The notes beneath the pieces were generated by a model. It searched no databases and was not told the origin of the DNA. It saw only the letters and a list, made by a program, of their open reading frames with translations. A DNA stretch of 64,000 nucleotides from Pseudogemmobacter bohemicus (lineage in GTDB: Bacteria > Pseudomonadota > Alphaproteobacteria > Rhodobacterales > Rhodobacteraceae), in NCBI RefSeq assembly GCF_003290025.1, contig NZ_QNHG01000002.1, positions 1,059,561 to 1,123,560 of the forward strand, written 5' to 3'. Both the position numbers and the translations under genes were made by a program. Every line of letters begins with the position of its first letter. Within the stretch, counting starts at the first letter, position 1. Below are positions 34,284-42,689 of this stretch, piece by piece.

Positions 34284-35048
34284 TCAGGCAGGTGGCGGCA
34301 GGGTCTTGCGCCACCACACGCCTGTCCAGTCGACCTGGCTCATCGGGTCGGTGATGCCCCGCGCATGGCGGAAATCCAGCACCGCCTCGCGGCAGGCAGG
34401 GATGGCGCCGAAATCGTCGATGATGCAGAACCCGCCGGGACTGAGGCTGTCGTAAAGATTGACCAGCCCGTCCATGGTCGATTCGTACATATCGCCATCC
34501 AGCCGCATCAGCGCCAGTTTGCGCCCTTTCAGCCCTGGCAATGTGTCGCGAAACCAGCCCTTATGGAACTCCACCTGGTCGTCCAGCAGGTCGTAAGCCC
34601 GGAAATTGGCCTGAACCTGTTCGAGCGGAATCGCCAGCTGCTCATAGGTGTAATGTGTGTCGCCGGAATCGGCGGGGTAGTCGCCTTCATTCGGTGGCGG
34701 CAGGCCCTCGAAACTGTCGCAGACAATGACCTTGCGGCCGGTTTCTCCATGCGCTTTCAGGATGCCGCGCATCAGGATACAGGCGCCGCCGCGCCAGACG
34801 CCGGTTTCAATGAAATCGCCCGGCACATGGTCGGCCAGGGCGCGCTCGGTCAGGCTGCGCAGATTGGTCAGCCGCGCCATCCCGATCATGCTATGTGCGA
34901 CCGAGGGCCAGTCCTGCCCCTTTTCGCGCAGGCCCGCGTGATAGGCACCGCCTGACCAGGGGTCCTGGGGATTGTCGCCATAGATCGTATTCGCAATCGC
35001 CCGGGTCAACAGATCGGCGTAAAGCGCTGCCGCATCGGCATTGGCCAT
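34284..35048 (-). CDS. TylF/MycF family methyltransferase
   Basis: A 254-residue enzyme with the full TylF signature set: GDFIETGVWRGGACILMRG (about 75-93), VIVCDSFEGLPPPNEGDY (about 104-121), LALMRLDGDMYESTMDGLVN (about 178-197) and GGFCIIDDFGAI (about 206-217) with the paired aspartates for Mg2+. The ATG at 35048 follows GGAGCGGGAATTC. Members methylate sugar hydroxyls in macrolides and surface polysaccharides. It is convergent with the preceding methyltransferase. Confidence 0.9.
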   Translation of the reverse strand: MANADAAALYADLLTRAIANTIYGDNPQDPWSGGAYHAGLREKGQDWPSVAHSMIGMARLTNLRSLTERALADHVPGDFIETGVWRGGACILMRGILKAHGETGRKVIVCDSFEGLPPPNEGDYPADSGDTHYTYEQLAIPLEQVQANFRAYDLLDDQVEFHKGWFRDTLPGLKGRKLALMRLDGDMYESTMDGLVNLYDSLSPGGFCIIDDFGAIPACREAVLDFRHARGITDPMSQVDWTGVWWRKTLPPPA

Positions 35049-35215
35049 GAATTCCCGCTCCTGTCTGCGTCCGGTTGTGGCGAATCTAGCAGTGCCACAG
35101 GGGCGAGACAACGCGGATCGGCGCCCCATCCGCCCTCGCGCTTGCCGGGGAGGGCGCGGTTTGATAGCGGGGAACGGGTATTCGCCCGGGTGCGGGATAG
35201 TGGGTTACGGAGCAG

Positions 35216-36565
35216 ATGCAGGGGCTGGACTATATTATCGGAGGTATGCCGCGCGGTGGGACCACGGCGGTCGGCAATATCTTCAACGCGCCCCGGACCA
35301 GCTATTGCTACGCCGCCGAAAGCCACTGGCTGCCTTTGATGAGCGAATTCGCCGGCCGTGCCGCGATGCCGGATTTTTCTGCCCCGATCGTCCGCCGTAT
35401 ACTCGAAGATCAGAACCACAGCGTTTTGTATGAGATGCCGCGCTTCTCGGTCACGCGCGGCGCGCATCCGAGAGCCCTGATCTTCGATGAGGCCGATCTG
35501 GGGCCGCTGGCCGATCAGCTGATGGAGGCGCTTGGACAGGGCCAGTCCGGTGAGAAGCTGCATCTGACCGCACTCGCGATCCTGCGGGCGCATATTTTCC
35601 GCAAGACCGGGCGGCGCTATCTGGGCGAGAAAACACCCAGCAATATCTTTGCCTTCCGCGATCTCGGCACGCTGGGCGCCAGGGCGGCGATCTCGGTCAC
35701 GCGGGAGCCTTTCGCGGTGCTGCGTTCGATGCGCAAGCGGGCGGCGGATGCGGGCGATGCCAATAACGGCCCCTTCCGCTGGGATTTCTACCGGCTCCTG
35801 GGGATATGGCTGGAATATGCCGGCTGTATGCAGGCGCTGAAGGGGCGGCCAGTCCAGATCCTTTTGCGCTACGAGGATATCCTGCAGGCGCCGGGCCGGG
35901 TGACGGCCGATCTCTTCCGCGCCACCGGCGTCTCCTCGGGCTGGCTGGAGCGGCGGCGGGCGCGGATCCGGTTGCGCGAACGCTCTCCCCGCCAGGCCTG
36001 GAGCGGGTTTTCCGGGCATGAACGCGCGCTTTTGCTGGCGCTGACCCGTGACCTGCGGCTGGCCCAGGGTTACGGCGATGATTTCTATGCCGCCGACGGC
36101 ATGCCGCTGGCCCCGGCAGCGCCGCAGTTGCCATCTGACGGGGTGATGCCGGTCTGGGGCGTCAATCCGCGCGCCGAGAGCGAGCCGGTCTGGTGGCTGA
36201 TGCGCGAGGGCTGCCTTGCGCTGCATTCGACGCCGGATGCGGGCAGTCTCGCGCTGCATTTCTGGTGCAATTTCCCGTTGAGCGTGGTCGGTACGGGCGA
36301 GGTGGCGGTGATCTCGCTGACCGATCCGGCCAGTGGCGCGGAAATCGCCCGGGCCGAGGTGGCGGGCGGCTTTGCCGGCTCGGTGCCGGTGATGATCGAC
36401 CTGACGCGGCTGGCGCCCTTGCTGGAAGGCGGCGGTGGCGCGGTGCGGCTGGTGAATTTCCGCGCGAGCCACGCCTTTCGCGGCTATCTGACCGAGGCGC
36501 CCGACCGCCCCGGCGAGGTGCTGAGCCACGACCGGCGCGAGGTCTCTTTCGCGCTGGTGACCTGA
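35216..36565 (+). CDS. Sulfotransferase family protein with C-terminal beta-rich domain
   Basis: A 449-residue protein. The 5'-PAPS phosphate-binding loop is YIIGGMPRGGTTAVGNIF (about 6-23), GEKTPSNIFAFRDL (about 139-152) and VTREPFAVLRSMRKR (about 162-176) form the 3'-phosphate site, and RYEDIL follows; this is the P-loop sulfotransferase layout. Residues about 315-449 form an extra beta-rich domain (WGVNPRAESEPVWWLM; LHFWCNFPLSVVG) without a recognised name. It lies amid glycan-modifying genes and probably sulfates the capsule or a glycolipid. Confidence 0.85.
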   Translation: MQGLDYIIGGMPRGGTTAVGNIFNAPRTSYCYAAESHWLPLMSEFAGRAAMPDFSAPIVRRILEDQNHSVLYEMPRFSVTRGAHPRALIFDEADLGPLADQLMEALGQGQSGEKLHLTALAILRAHIFRKTGRRYLGEKTPSNIFAFRDLGTLGARAAISVTREPFAVLRSMRKRAADAGDANNGPFRWDFYRLLGIWLEYAGCMQALKGRPVQILLRYEDILQAPGRVTADLFRATGVSSGWLERRRARIRLRERSPRQAWSGFSGHERALLLALTRDLRLAQGYGDDFYAADGMPLAPAAPQLPSDGVMPVWGVNPRAESEPVWWLMREGCLALHSTPDAGSLALHFWCNFPLSVVGTGEVAVISLTDPASGAEIARAEVAGGFAGSVPVMIDLTRLAPLLEGGGGAVRLVNFRASHAFRGYLTEAPDRPGEVLSHDRREVSFALVT

Positions 36566-36571
36566 CGCGGT

Positions 36572-37489
36572 TCAGATCCGGCCGGTTGCGACCAGCAACC
36601 AGAAGGCAGTCTGCGCGATGCGCGACTGGTAGCAGACGCCCGAACGGCGCATCAGCGCGATGCTTTGCGGCCAGGGCGCATCCAGCGCCCGGGCGAAAAG
36701 CTCCAGCGCGGCGCGGTTTTCCGGCGTCAGCAGGTCCCGTGCCGCATTCAGCGCCGCAAGGTTCTTCCGCGCGAGATCGGTATAGTCGCGGCCGAGATAG
36801 CGCCGCAGCCGGGGCAGCAGCGAGCCGATTCCCCGGTTCGCCCCGACCAGATTGGCGCTGTGCTGGCGGTAAAGAACATTCGGCTCGGGGTCGTAAAGCG
36901 CAGCCCCACCGGCGCCGGTCACGATCTGGTAAGCCCACCAGTCATGCAGCGGGAATGCGGGTGCGCCGGCCTCTGCCTCTTGCAAAAGACGGGCGGCGGC
37001 GGGGTTGATCAGCATCGTATTGCCACTGAGCACATTCTGGACCAGGGCATTGCGGAAGGTCAGCGGGCGGCGCGGCAAAGGCGACAGGCCGAGCGGCGCG
37101 AGCCGGGCATCGACATAACGCATCCGGTTGCCGCAGATCGACGGCCCGTCGCCTGCCGCCGCCAGCATCGCCATACCGCGCGCCAGCCGGTCGGGCAGCC
37201 AGACATCATCCTGATCGGCAAAGGCAAGAAATCCGCTTTCCCCTCCCTCGCGCAACAGATGGCGGAAATTCGGGGTGGCGCCGCGCCCCGGCCCCCGGAT
37301 CAGGCGAACCTGGCCCTCGGGCCGCGTGGCGGCGAAACGCCCGGTGATCACAGCTGTCTGATCGGTGGAGCCGTCATCCGACAGAATCAGCCGCCAGGCC
37401 GGGTGGCTCTGCGCGGCGATGCTGTCCAGCTGTGCCTGGAGGTGGGAGGCGCCGTTATAGCTGGCGAGCAGGATCGTGATCTCGCGCAA
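36572..37489 (-). CDS. GT2 family glycosyltransferase, paralogue of 14797-15744
   Basis: A 305-residue GT-A fold enzyme with EITILLASYNGASHLQAQLD at the N terminus, LSDDGSTDQTAVI, FADQDDVWLPDRLARGM and LHDWWAYQIVTGAGGAALYD, then LYRQHSANLVGANRG. The same block order and many identical residues occur in the 14797-15744 protein, so the two are duplicates at opposite ends of the glycan island. Its stop lies six bases from the convergent sulfotransferase stop. The donor and acceptor sugars are unknown. Confidence 0.88.
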   Translation of the reverse strand: MREITILLASYNGASHLQAQLDSIAAQSHPAWRLILSDDGSTDQTAVITGRFAATRPEGQVRLIRGPGRGATPNFRHLLREGGESGFLAFADQDDVWLPDRLARGMAMLAAAGDGPSICGNRMRYVDARLAPLGLSPLPRRPLTFRNALVQNVLSGNTMLINPAAARLLQEAEAGAPAFPLHDWWAYQIVTGAGGAALYDPEPNVLYRQHSANLVGANRGIGSLLPRLRRYLGRDYTDLARKNLAALNAARDLLTPENRAALELFARALDAPWPQSIALMRRSGVCYQSRIAQTAFWLLVATGRI

Positions 37490-37546
37490 CGGTGGCTCTT
37501 TTCAACAGGGGGGGCAGACCGGGGATGCCCGCTCCGCCCGGTCAGA

Positions 37547-40249
37547 TCAGATCACGACAAAATCGGCCGCAGTCAGCGCCGGGGTGTTGTTCAGCGTTGC
37601 GAAATGCACCGAAGCTGCCCCGCCAACGCCATCGGCATCATAATAGAGCCGCCCGGTCGTGTTGTCATAGATGATCCGCTGCGCCGCCGTCGCCGCTGCG
37701 GTGCCGCCGATCCGCAGCGCGGTGGCTGCAAGCGTGCCGGTTGCGGTCAATGCGGTGAAGACCGCATTTTCCAGCAGGATCGTGTCGTCAACCGCCGAGA
37801 AATCCATGATCACATCAACATTGGTCGGGCCAAGGGTGGTGTTGAACACAAAGACATCGGCGCCGACACCACCATAAAGGGTGTCATTGCCAAGCCCGCC
37901 ATGCAGCGTGTCGACCCCCGCTCCGCCAAGCAGGATGTCATTGCCGCCACGGCCGTTCAGCAGATCATTGCCGTTCAGACCCTCCAGCCGGTTGGCAAGG
38001 TTGTCGCCGCCCAGCACGTCATGGTTGTTCGAGCCGATGAGGTTCTCGATCAGAACATAGGTATCGCCGGCCGCGATACCGGTATTGCTGTAGGCCAGCA
38101 GCATATCGGCGCGGATACCAAGGATGGTGTCAACGCTATAGGCCACCGTATCGATACCAGCACCGCCATGGAACAGATCGGCTCCGGCACCGCCATACAT
38201 CGTGTCATTGCCATCGCCGCCGTAAAGCGAGTCATTGCCGGCGCGGGCATTCAGCACATCATTGCCGCCCATGCCGGTCAGGATATTGTTCTGGCCGTCG
38301 CCGCCCAGCACGTCATTGCCGATCGAGCCGGTCAGATCCTCGATGCCGCTATAGGTGTCCCCTGCCGCAATCCCGGTATTGGTGCCCGGATTGGTCAGGT
38401 CGGCCCGGACCCCCTGAACGGTATCGACGTAATAGCCCGCGACATCGCGCCCGGCACCGCCGAACAGTGCATCCGCTCCGGCGCCGCCCAGCAATGTGTC
38501 ATTGCCGTCACCGCCATACAGCGTGTCATTGCCGCCCCGCGCATTCAGCAGGTCGTTACCGGCAAGCCCGGAGAGGTGGTTGGCGGCGGCATCGCCCCCA
38601 AGCACATCGGCAAAGGTGGTGCCTTCCAGCCCTTCGATACTGACGAAGATATCGCCTGCCGCATGGCCGGTATTGCTGCCCATGGCGGTGAAGTCGACCC
38701 GCACACCCGCAGTCGCGCCGAGCGCATAGCTGGCAATGTCGAGCCCGGCGCCGCCATCCAGCGAATCCGCTCCCAGCCCGCCGATCAGCGTGTCATTGCC
38801 ATTGCCACCGAACAGCGAGTCATTGCCGCCATTGCCGGCCAGCCGGTTGGCGACAGCATTGCCGGTGATGCGATCTGCGCCGCTGCCGCCGGTTGCATTC
38901 TCGATCACCGTGCCGCGCGCGATCACCACATTGCCGATGCCTGCGCCGACATTGGAATAGACCAGTTCGACCAGCGAGATGACCTGGTTCTGGCTGAAGA
39001 CCGAGAAATCCAGCGTGTCATTGCCGGCGGTGTCATAGACGGTGAAAGCAAAGGAGTTATTGGCGTAGATGCTGGGATTGGCGGGCGTGATCCCCCCCCA
39101 CATGTTCAGCAATTGCTGGAAGGCGCCGCCGAGATTGCCTCCCGGGCCCCAGACCGAGTTGCCGGTCTGATAGCCCGCACTCCCGGCGCCATAAAGGTTC
39201 TGGATGGCAATGACATCGGCCGGCATGATGGTGGCCAGATAGCCGAAACCATTCGGGTCGAAGGTATTCTCGTCCTGATTGAAATAGGACATGATCGTCG
39301 CCGACCAGCTGTCATTGTCGTAAAGGTTGTGGGTGCCCCAGGTCGCCGCACCATTATAGGGGCCGGCATGGCCCAGACCAAGCGCATGGCCGACCTCGTG
39401 GATATAGGTCTGAAGCATATATCCGTTGAGGTTCAGGGTGTCCCAGCTGTCGTTAACGTTGACAAAGGATCTGGTGATCGAGTTGCCCGTGTAATCGGAC
39501 CAGGCATAGGCTCCGGTTGGATCGGCATCGTTGAAGGTCAGTTGGGCTGCGGTCTGAACGGTCAGCTCATAGGCGCCGGTGCGGTTGGCATAATCCTGGG
39601 CCTGCAGATAATAGGTGCCCGTCGTCGTTGCGGTGAAGGTGATATATTCACCGGCGCCGGCATTGCTCGGGTCATCCGCCGTGGTGATCACGGTGCCGGA
39701 GCTGTTGAGCAGTCGCAGCACCGGATCAAAGGTGGACGAGCCGGCCCGCGCAAGCGAGAACATATAGGTCTGTCCTGCAACCAGCGTAATCTGGTAAACG
39801 TCGTTATCGCCCGCCACCCCGATTGAGCCCTGGACGACGGTGTTGGTGCTGATGGCCGCGGCGGTGGAGGTGGTGCCTCCCACATCCATGCTTTCAGTGA
39901 ATGCAGCGGGGGTTGCTCCGACATTGACGAAATTGATGCCGGTGGCTGCGGACCAGACCGAAAGCGAATACTCGACAATTGCCGAAGCCCCCGGTGAGAG
40001 CATCGCGGTTGAATAGGTGATGGTGCGGCTGGCCCCGAGATCGAAGGCGCGCCAGGAGCCGCCATTGAAGCCCCAGTAGCCATCGGTCAGATAGCCGGCG
40101 ATCTGGTCGATCGTGTAGGGGGCGGAAGTGCGGTTTTCGTTCATCATCCCGGCCAGGGGCGTGCCGGTCGTGCCTGTGATATGGCTGTCATAGACCGCAA
40201 AAGGGTCCGTGTTGGTAAGGGATTGGGTTGCGCAGAGAATACACATCAT
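37547..40249 (-). CDS. Serralysin-like M10 RTX metalloprotease with inserted PPC domain
   Basis: A 900-residue secreted zinc protease without a signal peptide. The zinc site HEVGHALGLGH (residues 284-294) and Met-turn SATIMSYF (Met320) define the M10/serralysin family. Between the N-terminal half of the catalytic domain (to about 113) and the strand QLTFNDADPTGAYAW (about 236-250) lies about 120 residues resembling a bacterial pre-peptidase C-terminal (PPC) domain (DVYQITLVAGQTYMFSLARA; FDPVLRLLNSSG; TGTYYLQAQDY). Serralysins normally have no insert here. RTX modules of about 98 residues follow (about 450-780), and the C terminus ends TAADFVVI, typical for type I secretion. ATG at 40246, six bases after GGAG, is an equally good start. 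Confidence 0.93.
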   Translation of the reverse strand: MMCILCATQSLTNTDPFAVYDSHITGTTGTPLAGMMNENRTSAPYTIDQIAGYLTDGYWGFNGGSWRAFDLGASRTITYSTAMLSPGASAIVEYSLSVWSAATGINFVNVGATPAAFTESMDVGGTTSTAAAISTNTVVQGSIGVAGDNDVYQITLVAGQTYMFSLARAGSSTFDPVLRLLNSSGTVITTADDPSNAGAGEYITFTATTTGTYYLQAQDYANRTGAYELTVQTAAQLTFNDADPTGAYAWSDYTGNSITRSFVNVNDSWDTLNLNGYMLQTYIHEVGHALGLGHAGPYNGAATWGTHNLYDNDSWSATIMSYFNQDENTFDPNGFGYLATIMPADVIAIQNLYGAGSAGYQTGNSVWGPGGNLGGAFQQLLNMWGGITPANPSIYANNSFAFTVYDTAGNDTLDFSVFSQNQVISLVELVYSNVGAGIGNVVIARGTVIENATGGSGADRITGNAVANRLAGNGGNDSLFGGNGNDTLIGGLGADSLDGGAGLDIASYALGATAGVRVDFTAMGSNTGHAAGDIFVSIEGLEGTTFADVLGGDAAANHLSGLAGNDLLNARGGNDTLYGGDGNDTLLGGAGADALFGGAGRDVAGYYVDTVQGVRADLTNPGTNTGIAAGDTYSGIEDLTGSIGNDVLGGDGQNNILTGMGGNDVLNARAGNDSLYGGDGNDTMYGGAGADLFHGGAGIDTVAYSVDTILGIRADMLLAYSNTGIAAGDTYVLIENLIGSNNHDVLGGDNLANRLEGLNGNDLLNGRGGNDILLGGAGVDTLHGGLGNDTLYGGVGADVFVFNTTLGPTNVDVIMDFSAVDDTILLENAVFTALTATGTLAATALRIGGTAAATAAQRIIYDNTTGRLYYDADGVGGAASVHFATLNNTPALTAADFVVI

Positions 40250-40272
40250 TGGCTCCGAAAAAATGAAACGCG

Positions 40273-40803
40273 TCAGCCCGCCAGCGGAATTTCAGCAATA
40301 GCACGGTGGTAAAGACTGTTTCTCGATTGTGGCGTAAGTTTGCGATCCATCGCAGAAACCGAGAAATTTTCTGTTTCCAGTTTCCTGCCTTCCGCACCCG
40401 TCAGGCCAAGTACCAGGCTGAGATTGTTGTCGGTTGCCAGCAGGATGCGGATCTCAAGCGAGGGGCGTGCATCGGTTGCATCGGTCAGCACGAAGGGCTG
40501 ACCCGGATGGGCCACCTCAAGGGCGGACAGCATTTCGGAACAGACGATGCGGCCATTATCACCATCCACACGCCCGGCGATTGTGCAGAAGACAGGGATG
40601 GTCTGGCTCATCTTCTTCGCTCCGCCGGCTTGCGACCCACCGTCTTGTTTCACGGCCCCGGTCTCGGCTGCAACTGGAAAACCATGAAAAACGAACAGCA
40701 TTGTGACACAGAAGACGACCCGTGCGGTCACCTGCAGGATGCGGCGCCAGTGATTGTTCCGGCAAGGGAACGGGCTGGCATATGCGGGTTCTGGCGACGA
40801 CAT
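40273..40803 (-). CDS. Secreted protein upstream of the M10 protease, unknown function
   Basis: A 176-residue protein with an N-terminal basic segment and hydrophobic helix (about 20-42, RRILQVTARVVFCVTMLFVF) followed by AAE, consistent with a signal peptide. The mature part of about 130 residues contains two cysteines (FCTI and IVCSEML) and no motif that I recognise. GGGAAG precedes the ATG at 40803. It lies 23 bases upstream of the protease gene on the same strand, so the two are likely co-expressed. By analogy with serralysin operons that encode a periplasmic inhibitor it might protect the cell, but it does not visibly resemble the known Inh family; this is inference only. Confidence 0.7.
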   Translation of the reverse strand: MSSPEPAYASPFPCRNNHWRRILQVTARVVFCVTMLFVFHGFPVAAETGAVKQDGGSQAGGAKKMSQTIPVFCTIAGRVDGDNGRIVCSEMLSALEVAHPGQPFVLTDATDARPSLEIRILLATDNNLSLVLGLTGAEGRKLETENFSVSAMDRKLTPQSRNSLYHRAIAEIPLAG

Positions 40804-40849
40804 ACGACGACTTCCCTGCCAGCAGGCTGCCGGTGATTGAGACAAACGA

Positions 40850-40878
40850 ATAATTAACTTTTGCCCCGATTCGATCAA
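40850..40878 (-). promoter_or_regulatory. Candidate sigma70 promoter for the protease operon
   Basis: Reading on the minus strand, TTGATC (40878-40873) and AATTAT (40855-40850) are separated by 17 bases, in an AT-rich patch 47 bases upstream of the start at 40803. Both elements are imperfect. Confidence 0.4.
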
Positions 40879-40930
40879 CAGGGGAATTCTGACCTGTCCT
40901 GCGGCCTCCTTCCGGGGCAAGCCGCCCGGA

Positions 40931-41497
40931 TTACAGCTCGATCTCGCCATTCGGCCCGGGGGCCGGCGGCGGGCCGCGCGGCGCGGGTCTTTCAGGCGCG
41001 GTCTCGCCGTCTCGCCCGCCCTCGCGGCCTTCCGGCGGCAGCGGCAGCTTGCGCCGGATCAGGATATCGCCATTTTCCAGCATGACCGGCATGTCGTAAT
41101 TCTTCACATCCTGCATCAGCTTCGCCAGCTCGCTCAGCTGCGGCCCGAGCGCGTCGATATGGGCCTCGATCTCGGGGGCGATCTCACGAAGGGCGCCCTC
41201 CAGCTCGGCGATGGAGGGTTCCATCTCATTCATCAGCCCGCGCAGAAGCAGCTTTGCCCCTTCCTCGATCAGCGAGAAGCCCTTTTCGGTCTCTGCCTCC
41301 CTTTCGGAGCTATCCGGGGCGGATTGGGCATGGAGCGGGTACAGATGCGGCAGAGGCAGCGGCGCCAGAGCCAGAAGGCACAGCGCCAGCCCGATCTCGG
41401 TCAATCCAATCCTGGGCAACCCAATCCCTGTGGACCCGAACCGGCGCCGCCGGATGCTGCGAAACAGAGGGCCGGGGCGCATGAAATCAAAACGCAT
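40931..41497 (-). CDS. Secreted/anchored acidic protein, unknown function
   Basis: A 188-residue protein with a basic N terminus, a hydrophobic segment (about 34-55, IGLALCLLALAPLPLPHLYP) ending HAQS as a likely signal sequence, then a helical Glu/Leu-rich region (about 72-135) and a Pro/Arg-rich C terminus (about 150-188). AAGGAC precedes the ATG. Family members of this kind occur in other Rhodobacteraceae, as I recall, without a known role. It is transcribed toward the protease operon, but a 127-base gap with a promoter candidate separates them. Confidence 0.7.
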   Translation of the reverse strand: MRFDFMRPGPLFRSIRRRRFGSTGIGLPRIGLTEIGLALCLLALAPLPLPHLYPLHAQSAPDSSEREAETEKGFSLIEEGAKLLLRGLMNEMEPSIAELEGALREIAPEIEAHIDALGPQLSELAKLMQDVKNYDMPVMLENGDILIRRKLPLPPEGREGGRDGETAPERPAPRGPPPAPGPNGEIEL

Positions 41498-41529
41498 GGG
41501 CTGTCCTTTCCTGCGGGCATCGCAACCGG

Positions 41530-41557
41530 GGCCGGGGCAGTATCACCCGCCCCGGCC
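41530..41557. terminator. GC hairpin between 41497 and 41617
   Basis: A perfect 9-bp stem GGCCGGGGC/GCCCCGGCC with a 10-base loop lies downstream of the EEP-family gene stop. There is no T-tract on the minus strand, so terminator function is uncertain. Confidence 0.4.
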
Positions 41558-41616
41558 GGGTTTCGCAATTCACAACAGATTGCGGCGGCGGGCCCCCGCC
41601 ACCTTGCCCCGCCACC

Positions 41617-42684
41617 TTACACGGCCAGATCGACCGTGACGGGAAAATGATCCGAGGCCTGTAAAAGCGCCTCGCGCAGGTCCGGCAGCGCCATGATGCG
41701 CGGGTCCTGGAACGGATGCCAGATCCGCCATTCGGGCAGCGGCGTCATCAGCCCGGGCGAGACCATGACGAAATCCAGCAGCGCCTCGAACCAGCGCTTT
41801 TGCGGCGCAAGCCAGAAGCGTGCCGTGGTCGGGCAAAAGCCAAAGCGCGAACAGAGCGCCATATCGGCATTCGGATCGAACAGGCGCTGCGCCGGCTCGC
41901 GGTCCTGACCCAGCACGATTTCAACCCCGCTGCGGCCGAAGAGTTTCTCGAACTCATCCAGCCCCGGCCCGTCATTGAAATCGCCCAGCACGATCAGATC
42001 CTCGCCGCGCGCCAGATGTTCGGTGACGCGGGCGCGGATCCAGATACATTGCGCCAGTTGCTTGCGGCGGTTCTCGATCGAGATGCGGATGCGCGAGGGC
42101 TCGTCAGTGGCGCCATGCGGGTTTTTCGATTTCGCATGGACGCCGATCAGCCGCAGGCTCCGGCCCGAGGGCATGGTCAGCGCCAGCTCAAGCGGCGGTT
42201 TGGAAAAGCGGATCGTGTCGGGCGTCTGATCGGTGTCGAGGTCGTAGCGGAAGGTGCCGTCAAAGCGTGGCGCCTCGTCAGCATCCACCGCCGGGCCGCG
42301 TTTGCCGGTCGGATCGCCGATCGGGGCATGGCGCACCTGCAACCGGTCGGGATCATAGAGAAAGGCGATTTCCTGTTCGGTTTCCGAAGAAAACCCATGC
42401 ACCACCCGGCGTGCGCGCAGCCCGTATTTCTGGGCGAACCATTCCAGCGCCCGCACGGTCGAACGGCGGGAGGTGGTGTCCGGCCCCTCGATGATCATAA
42501 TCCCGTCGGCATCCATCGCGGTGAAGACGATGCCAAGCGCCCCCAGCTGCGCGCCGCGGCTGATGCCGTAGCGGGCCGAGGGGCGATCATCCTCATAGCC
42601 ATGGCCGAGATCGTCGAACAGCTTGTCGAACCATTCGATATTCCAGGTGGCGATGCGCAGGTTGGGGCGGTCTGATGTGGTCAT
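41617..42684 (-). CDS. Endonuclease/exonuclease/phosphatase family protein
   Basis: A 355-residue protein of the EEP (DNase I-like) superfamily. RIATWNIEWFDKLF (about 9-22) supplies the conserved Asn; GIMIIEGPD stands where the metal-binding Glu motif is expected; LIGVHAKSKNP is the central His motif; LIVLGDFNDGP gives the GDFN motif; and ASDHFPVTVDL at the C terminus is the SDH motif. No signal peptide. Substrate may be nucleic acid or a phosphoester. It ends close to the TerB-DnaJ gene start of the same strand (five-base gap), so they probably share a transcript. Confidence 0.9.
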   Translation of the reverse strand: MTTSDRPNLRIATWNIEWFDKLFDDLGHGYEDDRPSARYGISRGAQLGALGIVFTAMDADGIMIIEGPDTTSRRSTVRALEWFAQKYGLRARRVVHGFSSETEQEIAFLYDPDRLQVRHAPIGDPTGKRGPAVDADEAPRFDGTFRYDLDTDQTPDTIRFSKPPLELALTMPSGRSLRLIGVHAKSKNPHGATDEPSRIRISIENRRKQLAQCIWIRARVTEHLARGEDLIVLGDFNDGPGLDEFEKLFGRSGVEIVLGQDREPAQRLFDPNADMALCSRFGFCPTTARFWLAPQKRWFEALLDFVMVSPGLMTPLPEWRIWHPFQDPRIMALPDLREALLQASDHFPVTVDLAV

Positions 42685-42689
42685 GGCAG

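Noticed and set aside
36665..39826. 1053-codon plus-strand open frame across the GT2 and M10 genes
   Set aside because: It spans two minus-strand genes and their gap, with Ile/Gly/Ala repeats that mirror the RTX codons; not a real gene.
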